From contig JBAZZX010000008.1 of the NCBI GenBank assembly GCA_041658585.1, positions 20,792 through 84,791 on the forward strand: a stretch of DNA of 64,000 bases, in the 5' to 3' direction. The DNA comes from DYFC01 sp041658585 (GTDB lineage Bacteria > Nitrospirota > Thermodesulfovibrionia > Thermodesulfovibrionales > SM23-35). The position numbers and the translations under genes are program-made. The notes beneath the pieces are model-generated. The model was not told the DNA's origin. It searched no databases and saw only the letters and a program-made list of their open reading frames with translations. Position 1 is the stretch's first letter. Each line of letters opens with the position of its first letter. Shown here piece by piece: positions 16,242 to 25,040 of the stretch.

Positions 16242-18077
16242 ATGATCAGTGATCTTAGATTGCATGGAAGCCTGGGTCCGATAGAGTTCTTTGCCCTAGT
16301 GGGGGGCACAGGCGCTTATAATACCTATTTCTATGAAGAAGGTCCCTGGGGGATCAGATTTTTTTCAAGGGGCAACGAGTTTACCATAACCGAGCAGGGT
16401 ATCCATTATAAAGGCACGGGCGGAAGTTTCTGCGAATACATGTTCGGGGTGGAAAAGCCCTTCAAGGATTTAATCAAAAAGTCGGTCGCCAACAGGCTTA
16501 TTATGTTCGGCGCCTTCCTCGACGAAAAGGAAAAGGTAATCTTTACGAATAATACCGAGGGCAGAGAGTCTTTTTATCGTCTCTTCCTTCAGGGACATGC
16601 GGTAGAGAATTATTATTTTTTCATTTCTTCGGATTTTCAGGGAGACTGCACCAAGAGGCAAAAGCATATTTTAAAAGGGGTCGGCAAGTTCCTTAAGCGG
16701 ACACATCTTCTCGCGGAAGACCAGGATACGGAACTCCTTGACGGGTTTTTTGCAGAATTAAAAGAAAAAAATTCCACTGTTTTTGTCTTTAAACTTGTGC
16801 ATACCGGCAATAAAAAATTTTATAAAGGGCTGAAAGAGTTTTATTCCAAAGACCGTTTGCTGAGCATGAATGAAGAGCTCTATCTCGAGGATATCGTTGC
16901 CAGATATGATATAGACCGCTACCAGCTTGAGAGGATGAGGATAGATATCATGTCCCGGCATATCGACAACAAAAGCGTTGTCGATGAATACCGGGACATC
17001 CTTCTTGGAGGGATACTTAAAGATACGATGCAGCACTCGGAGTATGCCCGCCTCAACCGGCTGCGGACCCTCGGGATAAGAAATAACATACCCGACGTAC
17101 TTTTCGAGACGCTCGATGAGCTGCTCCTGAAAGGCAGAAAGATACAGGAGATCGAAGAGCCGGAGCATCTCAGAGAGACAAGGGTGATTCTCCAGAGCCT
17201 GTTTTTCAAGGACCCGTCCCTGAAGAGGCATATTATCAATAACGAAGATATTATAAGGCTGGTAAAGGCAAAAAATGCCGCAGAGTTAAAGGGAGATAAA
17301 GGTTTTGAACAGATACTTCTTGATACGGTCCGGACCTGCGATGAGATTGTCCGTGAAACGAATGATTTCAGTTACTTCGAGGAATTTACGTCGATAGCAA
17401 CGTATTTTGACAGATATGACAATGTCGCAGCTTTGTTAAGTAAAACGGCATTCCTTGAGAATGTCGAGTTTACCGAGGATTCTCTGCGAAGCCTTATCGG
17501 GAATAAAAAGGAGTTTGACGAACTGGACGCAGGGCTTTTTGATGATATTTTCATCAAGACACTCCTGAACAACAAATATATCAGCGCTTATGGCAGAAAA
17601 AAGATTCAGGCCATATCCAGGGGGATTAAAAAGATTTCCGTAGGAGATGCGTCATTGCGGGAGGTTATTAAAGAGTTAAGGATAATAACCGAAGAAGAAA
17701 AGCTTTACCGCAAGGTGCATACGGCCCTGAAAGAGCGTATGCGCAGCTTCTTCCCCGGCCTTGATACAAAAAGAGGGCGTGACAAGATACGGGAGGATAT
17801 TGCGCGCGAGATTTCCGAAAAAGGGTTTGCCGGCGAGGTGACAAAGAGATTATTTGAAAAGGTTTTTCTTGATCTCAGAAAAGAGTCTTTCTATCTGAAC
17901 CACCTTTTGCCGCTAATCATACAGAATAAAGATGTTTTATTAAGGGAAGATTTCCTGAATAACAGCGGCCTTGACAGGTTTTATATCGAAACTCTGGAAA
18001 AGGAATATTTTGAGCAAAGAAAGCTGGATCCGTCTTTGCTTGAACATCTGCTTGTTGGAGGCGGCGAGCGGATTTGA
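16242..18077 (+). CDS. Large conserved protein of unknown function
   Basis: 611 residues, soluble, strongly charged and mostly helical after residue ~130. The N-terminal ~120 residues look like a beta-rich ligand domain (LRLHGSLGPIEFFALVGGTG). There are no membrane spans and no enzyme motif I can name. It may be the family catalogued as TIGR04442, but that is from memory. The last 22 bp overlap the 3' end of tRNA-Cys on the other strand, so the C-terminal residues VGGGERI are antisense to a tRNA. Confidence 0.6.
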   Translation: MISDLRLHGSLGPIEFFALVGGTGAYNTYFYEEGPWGIRFFSRGNEFTITEQGIHYKGTGGSFCEYMFGVEKPFKDLIKKSVANRLIMFGAFLDEKEKVIFTNNTEGRESFYRLFLQGHAVENYYFFISSDFQGDCTKRQKHILKGVGKFLKRTHLLAEDQDTELLDGFFAELKEKNSTVFVFKLVHTGNKKFYKGLKEFYSKDRLLSMNEELYLEDIVARYDIDRYQLERMRIDIMSRHIDNKSVVDEYRDILLGGILKDTMQHSEYARLNRLRTLGIRNNIPDVLFETLDELLLKGRKIQEIEEPEHLRETRVILQSLFFKDPSLKRHIINNEDIIRLVKAKNAAELKGDKGFEQILLDTVRTCDEIVRETNDFSYFEEFTSIATYFDRYDNVAALLSKTAFLENVEFTEDSLRSLIGNKKEFDELDAGLFDDIFIKTLLNNKYISAYGRKKIQAISRGIKKISVGDASLREVIKELRIITEEEKLYRKVHTALKERMRSFFPGLDTKRGRDKIREDIAREISEKGFAGEVTKRLFEKVFLDLRKESFYLNHLLPLIIQNKDVLLREDFLNNSGLDRFYIETLEKEYFEQRKLDPSLLEHLLVGGGERI

Positions 18078-18130
18078 ACCGCTGCATAAAGGTTTTGCAG
18101 ACCTCTCCCTTGCCACTTGGGTACGCCGCC
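18056..18130 (-). tRNA. tRNA-Cys (GCA)
   Basis: The minus strand folds as a full cloverleaf: acceptor GGCGGCG/CGCCGCC, anticodon loop with GCA, T-arm AGCGG-TTCAAAT-CCGCT, discriminator T and encoded CCA (18056-18058). It is antisense to and overlaps the end of the 611-aa gene by 22 bp. Confidence 0.95.
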
Positions 18131-18212
18131 TTATCAGTTCCGGTCAATTAGTCTTGCGCTTGGGGAAAAGAGACCTTTAACCGTCAATTCTTAACTTTTA
18201 GCTTTTTAAAAA

Positions 18213-18288
18213 TGGAGCGGGAAACGGGACTCGAACCCGCGACCCCAACCTTGGCAAGGTTGTGCTCTACCAACTGAGCTATTCCCGC
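18213..18288 (-). tRNA. tRNA-Gly (GCC)
   Basis: Minus strand: acceptor GCGGGAA/TTCCCGC, D-arm AGCTCAGTTGGTAGAGC, anticodon stem-loop with GCC, T-arm GCGGG-TTCGAGT-CCCGT, discriminator T and encoded CCA. It lies upstream of tRNA-Cys, probably in the same transcript. Confidence 0.95.
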
Positions 18289-18349
18289 ATTCTCGATTCA
18301 GATATGAAAAACCAAGAGATTCTCCGGGGAATCTCTCAATGTAAAGCCC

Positions 18350-18379
18350 TTAACTTATATGCAAGCAATAAGCTATAAT
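18350..18379 (+). promoter_or_regulatory. Candidate sigma70 promoter of trpE
   Basis: -35 TTAACT (18350-18355), 18-bp spacer, perfect -10 TATAAT (18374-18379). It lies ~47 bp before the trpE ATG. I see no trp attenuator leader peptide between it and the gene. Confidence 0.45.
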
Positions 18380-18395
18380 GAACGTTACTATAAAA

Positions 18396-18425
18396 ATAGT
18401 AAACGGAAAGGGCACTTTTTGTCAA
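18396..18425 (-). promoter_or_regulatory. Candidate promoter of the tRNA-Gly/tRNA-Cys unit
   Basis: Minus-strand -35 TTGACA (18420-18425) and -10 TACTAT (18396-18401) with an 18-bp spacer, pointing at the tRNA genes. The -35 lies directly against the trpE start codon, giving interleaved divergent promoters. Confidence 0.4.
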
Positions 18426-18426
18426 C

Positions 18427-19926
18427 ATGTTATATCCTGATTTAGAAACTTTTAAAGCTCTTTCGTCTCAGGGCAACCTCATCCCGGTCTACAGAGAGAT
18501 ACTTGCCGATACGGAAACTCCGGTGTCGGCAACCCTGAAACTTGGGGGTTCACCGGCTTTCCTGCTTGAAAGTATGGTAGGCGGGGAGAAATGGGCGCGG
18601 TATTCCTTCCTCGGCTCAAAGCCGTCAAGAATTATTAAAGCCCGGGGGAACAGGATCGAGATAAAGGACAAACAAACAGGGACACGGCGTTTCAAGGCAG
18701 ACAACCCCATGGATGTTGTTAAAAAAGAACTTGCTGCATATAAACCGGTAAATGTGAGGGGGCTGCCGAGATTCTTCGGCGGGTTGGTCGGATATATAGG
18801 CTACGATATGGTCAGATTCTTTGAAGAGCTCCCTGACAATAAAAAACAGGGCCTGAAAATGCCCGACCTTTTTCTCATGGTCACGGATACGGTTATTATC
18901 TTTGACAACCTGAAAGGCAAGATAAAAGTCGTCTCCAATGCCCATATCAACGGCAAGTCTCCCGAGGAGGCATACCGGGAAGCAGAGGAGAAAATAGATA
19001 GTATTATCGAGAAGCTGCGGAGGTCAAAAGGCAGGACCAGAAAGGCAAATCCCCTTCTGCCTTCTCTTACCGAAGAGAGGCGGGAAGGCGGGTATTCATC
19101 CTCATTTACGTCAAGAGAGGCTTTTGAAGACGCGGTAACAAAAAGCAAGGAATACATTCTATCGGGAGATGTGGTCCAGGTTGTCCTTTCTCAGAGGTTC
19201 GACCGTGAATTTGCCCTTGATCCTTTCAATGTATACAGGGCTCTGCGTATTATCAACCCCTCTCCTTACATGTATTATATCGACACGGGGGACGCAAAAC
19301 TCGTCGGTTCATCCCCTGAAATTCTGGTAAGGCTTGAAGGTAAAAAGATCATCCTGAGACCTATTGCCGGGACGCGGAGAAGGGGTGAAACGGAAGAGGA
19401 AGACAAGCTCCTTGAAGAGGAACTCAAGAAAGACCCCAAGGAAATGGCGGAACATATTATGCTTGTTGACCTCGGCAGAAACGATGTAGGAAGGGTTGCA
19501 GAGATCGGTTCCGTTAAGGTTACGGAGCTGATGTCCGTGGAACAGTACAGCCATGTTATGCATCTTGTGTCAAACGTAGAAGGCGCTCTCAGAGACGGTC
19601 TTGACGCCTTCGATGTGCTTGAAGCCTGTTTCCCGGCAGGCACCGTCACCGGGGCTCCCAAGGTCAGGGCTATGGAGATCATTGAAGAGCTTGAGCCTAC
19701 AAAAAGAGGGCCCTATGCCGGCGCAGTAGGCTATATCAGTTATTCAGGCAATATGGATACCTGCATAACGATCAGGACCCTTATAATAAAGGGGAATAAG
19801 GTCTATGTGCAGGCAGGCGCAGGGATTGTCGCCGACTCGGTTCCGGAAAAAGAATATGAAGAGACGGTCAACAAGGCTATGGGCATGATGAAGGCCGTTG
19901 ATATGGCGGAAACGCAATTACAATAA
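18427..19926 (+). CDS. trpE: Anthranilate synthase component I TrpE
   Basis: Converts chorismate with ammonia from TrpG to anthranilate, the first step to tryptophan. It has 499 residues. The N-terminal domain carries LLESMVGGEKWARYSFLG, related to the feedback site. The chorismate-binding domain shows PIAGTRRRGETEEED, LVDLGRNDVGRVA, the CFPAGTVTGAPKVRAMEII motif and AGAGIVADSVPEKEYEE. It is followed by trpG after a short gap. Confidence 0.97.
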   Translation: MLYPDLETFKALSSQGNLIPVYREILADTETPVSATLKLGGSPAFLLESMVGGEKWARYSFLGSKPSRIIKARGNRIEIKDKQTGTRRFKADNPMDVVKKELAAYKPVNVRGLPRFFGGLVGYIGYDMVRFFEELPDNKKQGLKMPDLFLMVTDTVIIFDNLKGKIKVVSNAHINGKSPEEAYREAEEKIDSIIEKLRRSKGRTRKANPLLPSLTEERREGGYSSSFTSREAFEDAVTKSKEYILSGDVVQVVLSQRFDREFALDPFNVYRALRIINPSPYMYYIDTGDAKLVGSSPEILVRLEGKKIILRPIAGTRRRGETEEEDKLLEEELKKDPKEMAEHIMLVDLGRNDVGRVAEIGSVKVTELMSVEQYSHVMHLVSNVEGALRDGLDAFDVLEACFPAGTVTGAPKVRAMEIIEELEPTKRGPYAGAVGYISYSGNMDTCITIRTLIIKGNKVYVQAGAGIVADSVPEKEYEETVNKAMGMMKAVDMAETQLQ

Positions 19927-19936
19927 TGGTAAGTTT

Positions 19937-20500
19937 ATGTTATTAATGATCGATAATTATGATTCTTTTACCTATAACCTCGTCCAGTACCTTGGAGAGC
20001 TTGGCGCGGATATCAGGGTATTCAGGAACAATAAGATTACGGTTCAGGAGATAGAAAAATTAAATCCCGAGCGTATTGTGATCTCGCCGGGCCCATGTAC
20101 GCCGAAAGAAGCCGGCGTTTCCATAGAGGTGATCAAACATTTTGCGGGGAAGATGCCGGTCCTCGGTGTGTGTCTTGGTCATCAATCCATAGGCGCCGCC
20201 TTTGGCGGTAATATAATACGGGCGCCGAGGCTTATGCACGGCAAGACGTCTCTTATATACCATAACGGAGAAACCGTCTATAAAGGACTTCCCAATCCCT
20301 TTGAGGCAACGAGATATCATTCGCTGTTGATAGAAAGAGAAACCCTTCCCGACTGTCTTTATATTACCGCATGGACGGACGCAGGAGAAATTATGGGGGT
20401 AAGGCATAAAGAATATATTATCGAAGGCGTTCAATTTCATCCCGAGTCGATACTTACTGCCGTCGGCAAAGACCTGTTGAAAAATTTCCTGAAGTTATGA
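19937..20500 (+). CDS. trpG: Anthranilate synthase component II TrpG (glutamine amidotransferase)
   Basis: A class I glutamine amidotransferase of 187 residues that supplies ammonia to TrpE. The start at 19937 gives the family N-terminus MLLMIDNYDSFTYNLVQYLG; a longer reading from 19898 overlaps trpE and is rejected. Catalytic Cys in GVCLGHQSIG, His/Glu in QFHPESILT. The stop overlaps the trpD start (ATGA). Similar proteins can double as PabA; TrpE next door points to tryptophan. Confidence 0.95.
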   Translation: MLLMIDNYDSFTYNLVQYLGELGADIRVFRNNKITVQEIEKLNPERIVISPGPCTPKEAGVSIEVIKHFAGKMPVLGVCLGHQSIGAAFGGNIIRAPRLMHGKTSLIYHNGETVYKGLPNPFEATRYHSLLIERETLPDCLYITAWTDAGEIMGVRHKEYIIEGVQFHPESILTAVGKDLLKNFLKL

Positions 20501-21507
20501 TTAAAGAAGCGATAAACCTGCTGGTCAATAATATAAGCCTTACAGAGCCTGAGATGGCGTTATGTATGAGCGACATCATGGAGGGCAAAGCCACGGATTC
20601 CCAGATCGGGGCGGTCTTAACGGCATTGAGGATTAAAGGCGAGACCGTTGAGGAAATAACAGGCGCGGCAAGGATGATGAGAAAAATGGCGACGACCATC
20701 AAGGCGCCTGAGGGAGTGCTTGACACCTGCGGCACCGGAGGAGACATGTCGCACACCTTCAATATCTCGACAACAACCGCCTTTGTGGTTGCAGGAGCAG
20801 GTACGCCGGTTGCAAAGCACGGCAACCGTTCCGTATCAAGCCAATCCGGCAGCGCCGATGTGCTCGAGGCTCTCGGTGTAAAAATAGACCTGCAGCCTGA
20901 CAGGGTCGAGAAATGTCTTTTCGAGACGGGCTTCGGCTTCCTCTTTGCGCCCTTGTTTCATCCGGCAATGAAATATGCAATAGGTCCGCGCAGGGACATG
21001 GGGATCAGGACGATATTCAATATCCTTGGACCGATAACAAACCCTGCCGGCGCTAAGAGACAGATACTCGGCGTATTTGCAGGAAAGCTCACCGATACCC
21101 TTGCACAGGTATTGGGAAACCTTGGGGCTGTTGACGCCATAGTCGTCCATGGAGAAGACGGGCTTGACGAGGTCAGTTTGTCGGGCAAGACAAAGGTGGC
21201 AAGATTCAGAGATGGAAAAGTGGAAAACTTTCACATACAGCCGGAAGATTTCGGAATATGGAGAAGTGATATCGACTCAATACGGGGTGGAAATAAGGAA
21301 GAAAACGCTGCAATAACGCTATCAGTTCTACGCGGGGAAAAAGGTCCGAAAAGAGATATCATCCTCATGAATTCAGCCGTTGCTCTGATAGCCGCAGGAA
21401 AATCAACGGACTTTAAGACGGCATTCAGTATGGCAGCCGCTTCGATAGACTCGGGCATGGCATTAAAGAAACTTGAAGAGGTCAAGAAGGTCAGCAATGC
21501 GTTGTAA
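20497..21507 (+). CDS. trpD: Anthranilate phosphoribosyltransferase TrpD
   Basis: Transfers phosphoribose from PRPP to anthranilate. It has 336 residues. The PRPP-binding motif DTCGTGGDMSHTFNIST and the KHGNRSVSSQSGSADVLEAL segment are diagnostic; GPRRDMGIRTIFNILGPI and VHGEDGLDE are further family marks. It begins inside the trpG stop and ends 12 bp before the oxidoreductase gene, so the trp genes and the lipid A sugar genes probably share a transcript. trpC, F, B and A are not in the window. Confidence 0.96.
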   Translation: MIKEAINLLVNNISLTEPEMALCMSDIMEGKATDSQIGAVLTALRIKGETVEEITGAARMMRKMATTIKAPEGVLDTCGTGGDMSHTFNISTTTAFVVAGAGTPVAKHGNRSVSSQSGSADVLEALGVKIDLQPDRVEKCLFETGFGFLFAPLFHPAMKYAIGPRRDMGIRTIFNILGPITNPAGAKRQILGVFAGKLTDTLAQVLGNLGAVDAIVVHGEDGLDEVSLSGKTKVARFRDGKVENFHIQPEDFGIWRSDIDSIRGGNKEENAAITLSVLRGEKGPKRDIILMNSAVALIAAGKSTDFKTAFSMAAASIDSGMALKKLEEVKKVSNAL

Positions 21508-21519
21508 AGAGGAGGTTTT

Positions 21520-22437
21520 TTGGCTGTTAAGGTAGGAGTTATCGGCGTCGGGTATCTCGGTCAGCATCATGCGCGTATTTATTCGGAGCTTGAAGAGACG
21601 GAGCTTGTTGCCGTCGTTGATATTGACAGGGAAAAGGCCGGCGCGCTGGCCGTGAAATATAACTGCGAAGCCTTCGATGATTACAGGGAAATCTTTCATA
21701 AAGTAGACGCCCTGAGCATTGTAACGCCGACAACATTTCATTATTCAATAGCTCTTGACTGCCTCCGGGAGGGCAAAGATATCCTCATAGAAAAGCCCGT
21801 TACCGTGACTATTGAAGAAGCCGATGATCTGATCAAAGAATCAAGGCATAGGAACCTTATAATTCAGGTCGGCCATCTTGAAAGATATAACCCTGCAATT
21901 CTTGCAGCTTCCGATTTTTTCAACACACCGGTATTTATGGAGTCCGAAAGGCTTTCACCCTTTCTCGGAAGGGCAACCGACGTTGATGTGACCCTTGATC
22001 TTATGATTCACGATATAGATATTATGCTGAGCCTCATTGCTAAACCGGTAAAGACTGTCAGGGCGGTCGGAGGCAAAGTCCTCACGGACAAGATTGATGT
22101 AGCCAAGGCATGGCTTGAGTTTGAGGGCGGCTGCGCAGCACTGGCCACCGTAAGCAGGATGTCTCCCGAGAAACACCGGACGTTAAAGGTTTTTCAAAAG
22201 GATTCTTTCATATCCATTGATTATCAGAATTCAGAGATAAAGCGTTTTTTCAGGACAGGCGGAGATATATCCTCGGAAGTAATAAAACCTGAAAAAAAGG
22301 AGCCCTTAAAAGAAGAATTGAAAGACTTCATCCGATGTGTCAGAGAGAGGACAAGGCCAAAGGTATCGGGGATTGAAGGAAGAGACGCACTCAAGGTTGT
22401 TCTTGAAATAAATGAGATGATAAAAAACAATAATTGA
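21520..22437 (+). CDS. gnnA: Gfo/Idh/MocA oxidoreductase, probable GnnA (UDP-GlcNAc 3-dehydrogenase)
   Basis: A 305-residue NAD-dependent dehydrogenase. The Rossmann motif is VGVIGVGYLGQHHARIYSEL, and the catalytic EKP motif is in DILIEKPVTVT. The start is TTG with GGAGG close upstream. Directly after it come a DegT-type aminotransferase and lpxB. In Acidithiobacillus the pair gnnA-gnnB lies between lpxA and lpxB and makes UDP-GlcNAc3N for amide-linked lipid A. The GnnA assignment rests on this context plus family, not on residue-level proof. Other nucleotide-sugar oxidoreductases are possible. Confidence 0.65.
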   Translation: MAVKVGVIGVGYLGQHHARIYSELEETELVAVVDIDREKAGALAVKYNCEAFDDYREIFHKVDALSIVTPTTFHYSIALDCLREGKDILIEKPVTVTIEEADDLIKESRHRNLIIQVGHLERYNPAILAASDFFNTPVFMESERLSPFLGRATDVDVTLDLMIHDIDIMLSLIAKPVKTVRAVGGKVLTDKIDVAKAWLEFEGGCAALATVSRMSPEKHRTLKVFQKDSFISIDYQNSEIKRFFRTGGDISSEVIKPEKKEPLKEELKDFIRCVRERTRPKVSGIEGRDALKVVLEINEMIKNNN

Positions 22438-22451
22438 GGAGAAGTCAAAGC

Positions 22452-23543
22452 ATGGTTCCGATGGTTGATCTTAAAAAGCAGTTCAGGGAAATTAAAGGTG
22501 AAGTTTTTGATATTCTTGCGGAAATATTGGAAAGTGGTCATTACGTACTGGGTGCAAGGGTTTCAGATTTAGAAAAAAAAATATCGGATTACCAGGGTGT
22601 TCAGCATGCAATAGGTGTTGCCTCAGGCACCGATGCGCTTCACCTATCGATTGAGGCAATGGATATAGGCCCGGGGGATGAGGTCATCACAACACCTTTT
22701 ACTTTTTTTGCCACTGCCGAGGCAATCCTCTATACCGGAGCCACGCCGGTATTTACAGACATTGATCCCGATACGTTAAATATAGACACACGTCAAATAG
22801 AGCATCATATTACAAAAAAGACCAGGGCGATTCTTCCCGTTCATATCTTCGGACATCCTGCCGATATGGATGCAATTTTAAAAATCGCTAAAAAACACAG
22901 GCTGAAGGTCATTGAAGACTGCGCCCAGTCTTTCGGCGCAGAGCTTAACGGCAAGAAAACCGGCAGCATCGGAGATGCAGGCTGTTTCAGTTTTTATCCG
23001 AGCAAAAACCTTGGGGCTTATGGCGACGGAGGCATGATAACCCTCAATAATCAAAAGGCGGCTGAAATAATCAGACAGTTAAGAAACCACGGGTCCAAGG
23101 GTTCGTACAGACACAAACGTGTAGGTTTCAACAGCAGGCTCGATGAGCTGCAGGCCGGCATCCTTCTTGTAAAATTCAGGCATATAGATGAATACAACGG
23201 CAAAAGGAGACAAAAGGCGGCCCTTTACACCAGGCTCCTTTCCGATACCGTGCAATGTCCTGTTGAAAAGCAGGGCGCAGTCCATGTCTATCACCAGTAC
23301 ACCATCAGGAACAAAAAGAGAGACATTATACAGGCCAAACTCAGGGAAAACGGCGTCTCCTCAGTCGTCTATTATCCTACGCCTTTGCACCTGCAGGAGG
23401 CATTGAGATTTTTAGGCTATCATAAGGGCGATTTCCCCGTTACAGAGAAGGCGGCCAAAGAGGTCCTTTCTTTGCCGATGTACCCGGAGCTTGAGGAATC
23501 AACAATAAAGAAGATAGCAAAGGTCATCAAAGAAACCGTCTGA
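22452..23543 (+). CDS. gnnB: DegT/DnrJ/EryC1 aminotransferase, probable GnnB
   Basis: PLP-dependent sugar aminotransferase of 363 residues. The PLP lysine is in FSFYPSKNLGAYGDGGM; VASGTDALHLSIEA and IEDCAQSFGAE are the cofactor-contact motifs, and the C-terminus has SLPMYPELEE. I used the ATG at 22452 (MVPMVDLKKQF) rather than the upstream codon at 22434. It would add an amino group to the 3-keto sugar made by the preceding oxidoreductase, giving UDP-GlcNAc3N. The substrate is inferred from neighbours (oxidoreductase, lpxB, waaA). Confidence 0.7.
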   Translation: MVPMVDLKKQFREIKGEVFDILAEILESGHYVLGARVSDLEKKISDYQGVQHAIGVASGTDALHLSIEAMDIGPGDEVITTPFTFFATAEAILYTGATPVFTDIDPDTLNIDTRQIEHHITKKTRAILPVHIFGHPADMDAILKIAKKHRLKVIEDCAQSFGAELNGKKTGSIGDAGCFSFYPSKNLGAYGDGGMITLNNQKAAEIIRQLRNHGSKGSYRHKRVGFNSRLDELQAGILLVKFRHIDEYNGKRRQKAALYTRLLSDTVQCPVEKQGAVHVYHQYTIRNKKRDIIQAKLRENGVSSVVYYPTPLHLQEALRFLGYHKGDFPVTEKAAKEVLSLPMYPELEESTIKKIAKVIKETV

Positions 23544-23647
23544 TTATTTGCAGCTTCCCCCCATCACTATAAGGGTATTAAAATAGTAACTCCAAGAGAA
23601 TTTTGGAATTTGTTAAAACTAAAAGAGCGTAAGGATAAATCGTAGGT

Positions 23648-24811
23648 ATGGCAGCGATAATGATCATTTCCGGCGAAAGTTCCGGCGAATTATACGGGGC
23701 GCTCCTTGCGAATGCATTAAAGAGCAAATGGCCTGATGTCCGCATTATAGGCATCGGAGGGCAGAGGATGTCGGAAGCAGGGGTCGAAGTCGTTTCACGC
23801 ATATCCGACGCCTTCGGCATTATCGAGGCGGTTGCTTCATTAAGAAAACTTAAAACGGCATATAACAACGCTGTAGAAGCCCTCAAAAAATTCAGGCCCG
23901 ACGTCCTCGTGCTGATCGATTATCCTGACTTCAATCTGAAAGTTGCAAAAAAGGCAAAAGCGCTCGGGATAAAGGTTTTATATTATGTCAGCCCCCAGGT
24001 ATGGGCCTGGCGCAAAGGCAGGGTCCCCAAGATCGCAAGCCTCGTAAACAGAATGGCGGTTTTACTTCCTTTTGAAGAAAAGATATATAAAGACGCCGGA
24101 TTGAAATGTGATTTCGTAGGACATCCCATACTGGAGGAAATTCAAGGTGTTTTAGCAAAGGGGAATAAAGCGGAATTTAAAACCGCTCTCGGCCTCGACC
24201 CGGTCAAACCTCTGCTTTCCCTTCTCCCCGGCAGCAGACCTCATGAACTCAAAAAACTCCTGCCTCTTATGATAGAAGTCGTAAGGCAATTCAGGAACGA
24301 TCCTGAGATATTAAAAGGCAACAAGGAATATCAGTTCTGTATGCCCCTTGCTCCTAACACCGATGAACAAAAATACCATATCTTCATAGAGACACTTAAA
24401 AAAGAAGGAGTAGCAATAAAGAAAGGGGAATCCGTCAAAGTCCTTGCTGCATCCGATATGGCGGTTGTTGCATCCGGCACCGCGACCCTCCAGACAGCCT
24501 TTCTCGAAGTGCCTATGGTGGTGGTGTATAAAATGTCGCCTCTTGAGTTTCAGATCGGAAAGCGTATCATAAATGTGAACCACATATCTCTCGTAAATAT
24601 TCTCGCCGGCAAAGAGGTTGTTGTCGAACTCCTTCAGGAGCGCGCAAATCCCGGAGAAACCATAAAAGAGCTTAAGAAGATAATATTTGATATGGAATAC
24701 AGGGGAAATATGATCAACCAATTCAAAAAAATAAAAGGACCTTTTATCGGCAAAAAAGCATCACAAAGGGTGGCGGATATCATATTGGAAATGGTCATCT
24801 GGAGAAAATAA
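23648..24811 (+). CDS. lpxB: Lipid-A-disaccharide synthase LpxB
   Basis: A peripheral membrane glycosyltransferase that joins UDP-diacyl-sugar to lipid X. It has 387 residues. The family N-terminus MIISGESSGELYGALLANAL, FRPDVLVLIDYPDFNLKVAK, YYVSPQVWAWRKGR and LPFEEKIY are present; the C-terminal donor domain has LLPGSRPHELKKLLP and VASGTATLQTAFLEVPMVVV. It lies 104 bp after the aminotransferase. MITE-3 copy B separates it from waaA. Confidence 0.96.
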   Translation: MAAIMIISGESSGELYGALLANALKSKWPDVRIIGIGGQRMSEAGVEVVSRISDAFGIIEAVASLRKLKTAYNNAVEALKKFRPDVLVLIDYPDFNLKVAKKAKALGIKVLYYVSPQVWAWRKGRVPKIASLVNRMAVLLPFEEKIYKDAGLKCDFVGHPILEEIQGVLAKGNKAEFKTALGLDPVKPLLSLLPGSRPHELKKLLPLMIEVVRQFRNDPEILKGNKEYQFCMPLAPNTDEQKYHIFIETLKKEGVAIKKGESVKVLAASDMAVVASGTATLQTAFLEVPMVVVYKMSPLEFQIGKRIINVNHISLVNILAGKEVVVELLQERANPGETIKELKKIIFDMEYRGNMINQFKKIKGPFIGKKASQRVADIILEMVIWRK

Positions 24812-24829
24812 ACCTAAACGTTGCAAAAG

Positions 24830-25020
24830 ACATTCTAAACTTGAAAGGCAGACATGATAAAAAACCTTTTGAATGCGACAAAAAATTAGCCATATTCACC
24901 TGAAGGCACTTTTAACCTAAAGTGCATTTTAGATGAATGCGTGCTGCCATGTGTAAATAGTACATTATGGAGTCGCCAAAAACTTTTTCATCATGTCTAC
25001 CTTTCAAGTTATGCAACTGA
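24830..25020. mobile_element. MITE-3, copy B
   Basis: The 173-bp core (24838-25010) has the same length, strand and near-identical sequence as 11971-12143, with ~20-bp inverted ends (AACTTGAAAGGCAGACATGA and its complement). The left flank (rc: TAGAATGTCTTTTGCAACG...) equals the right flank of copy A, and the right flank ATGCAACTGAT equals the complement of copy A's left flank. The element ends about 20 bp before the waaA start. Confidence 0.8.
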
Positions 25021-25040
25021 TGAGGTAATACTCTATAAAA

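Noticed and set aside
18181..18212. Third tRNA between tRNA-Cys and tRNA-Gly
   Set aside because: The gap of ~80 bp does not fold into a cloverleaf.
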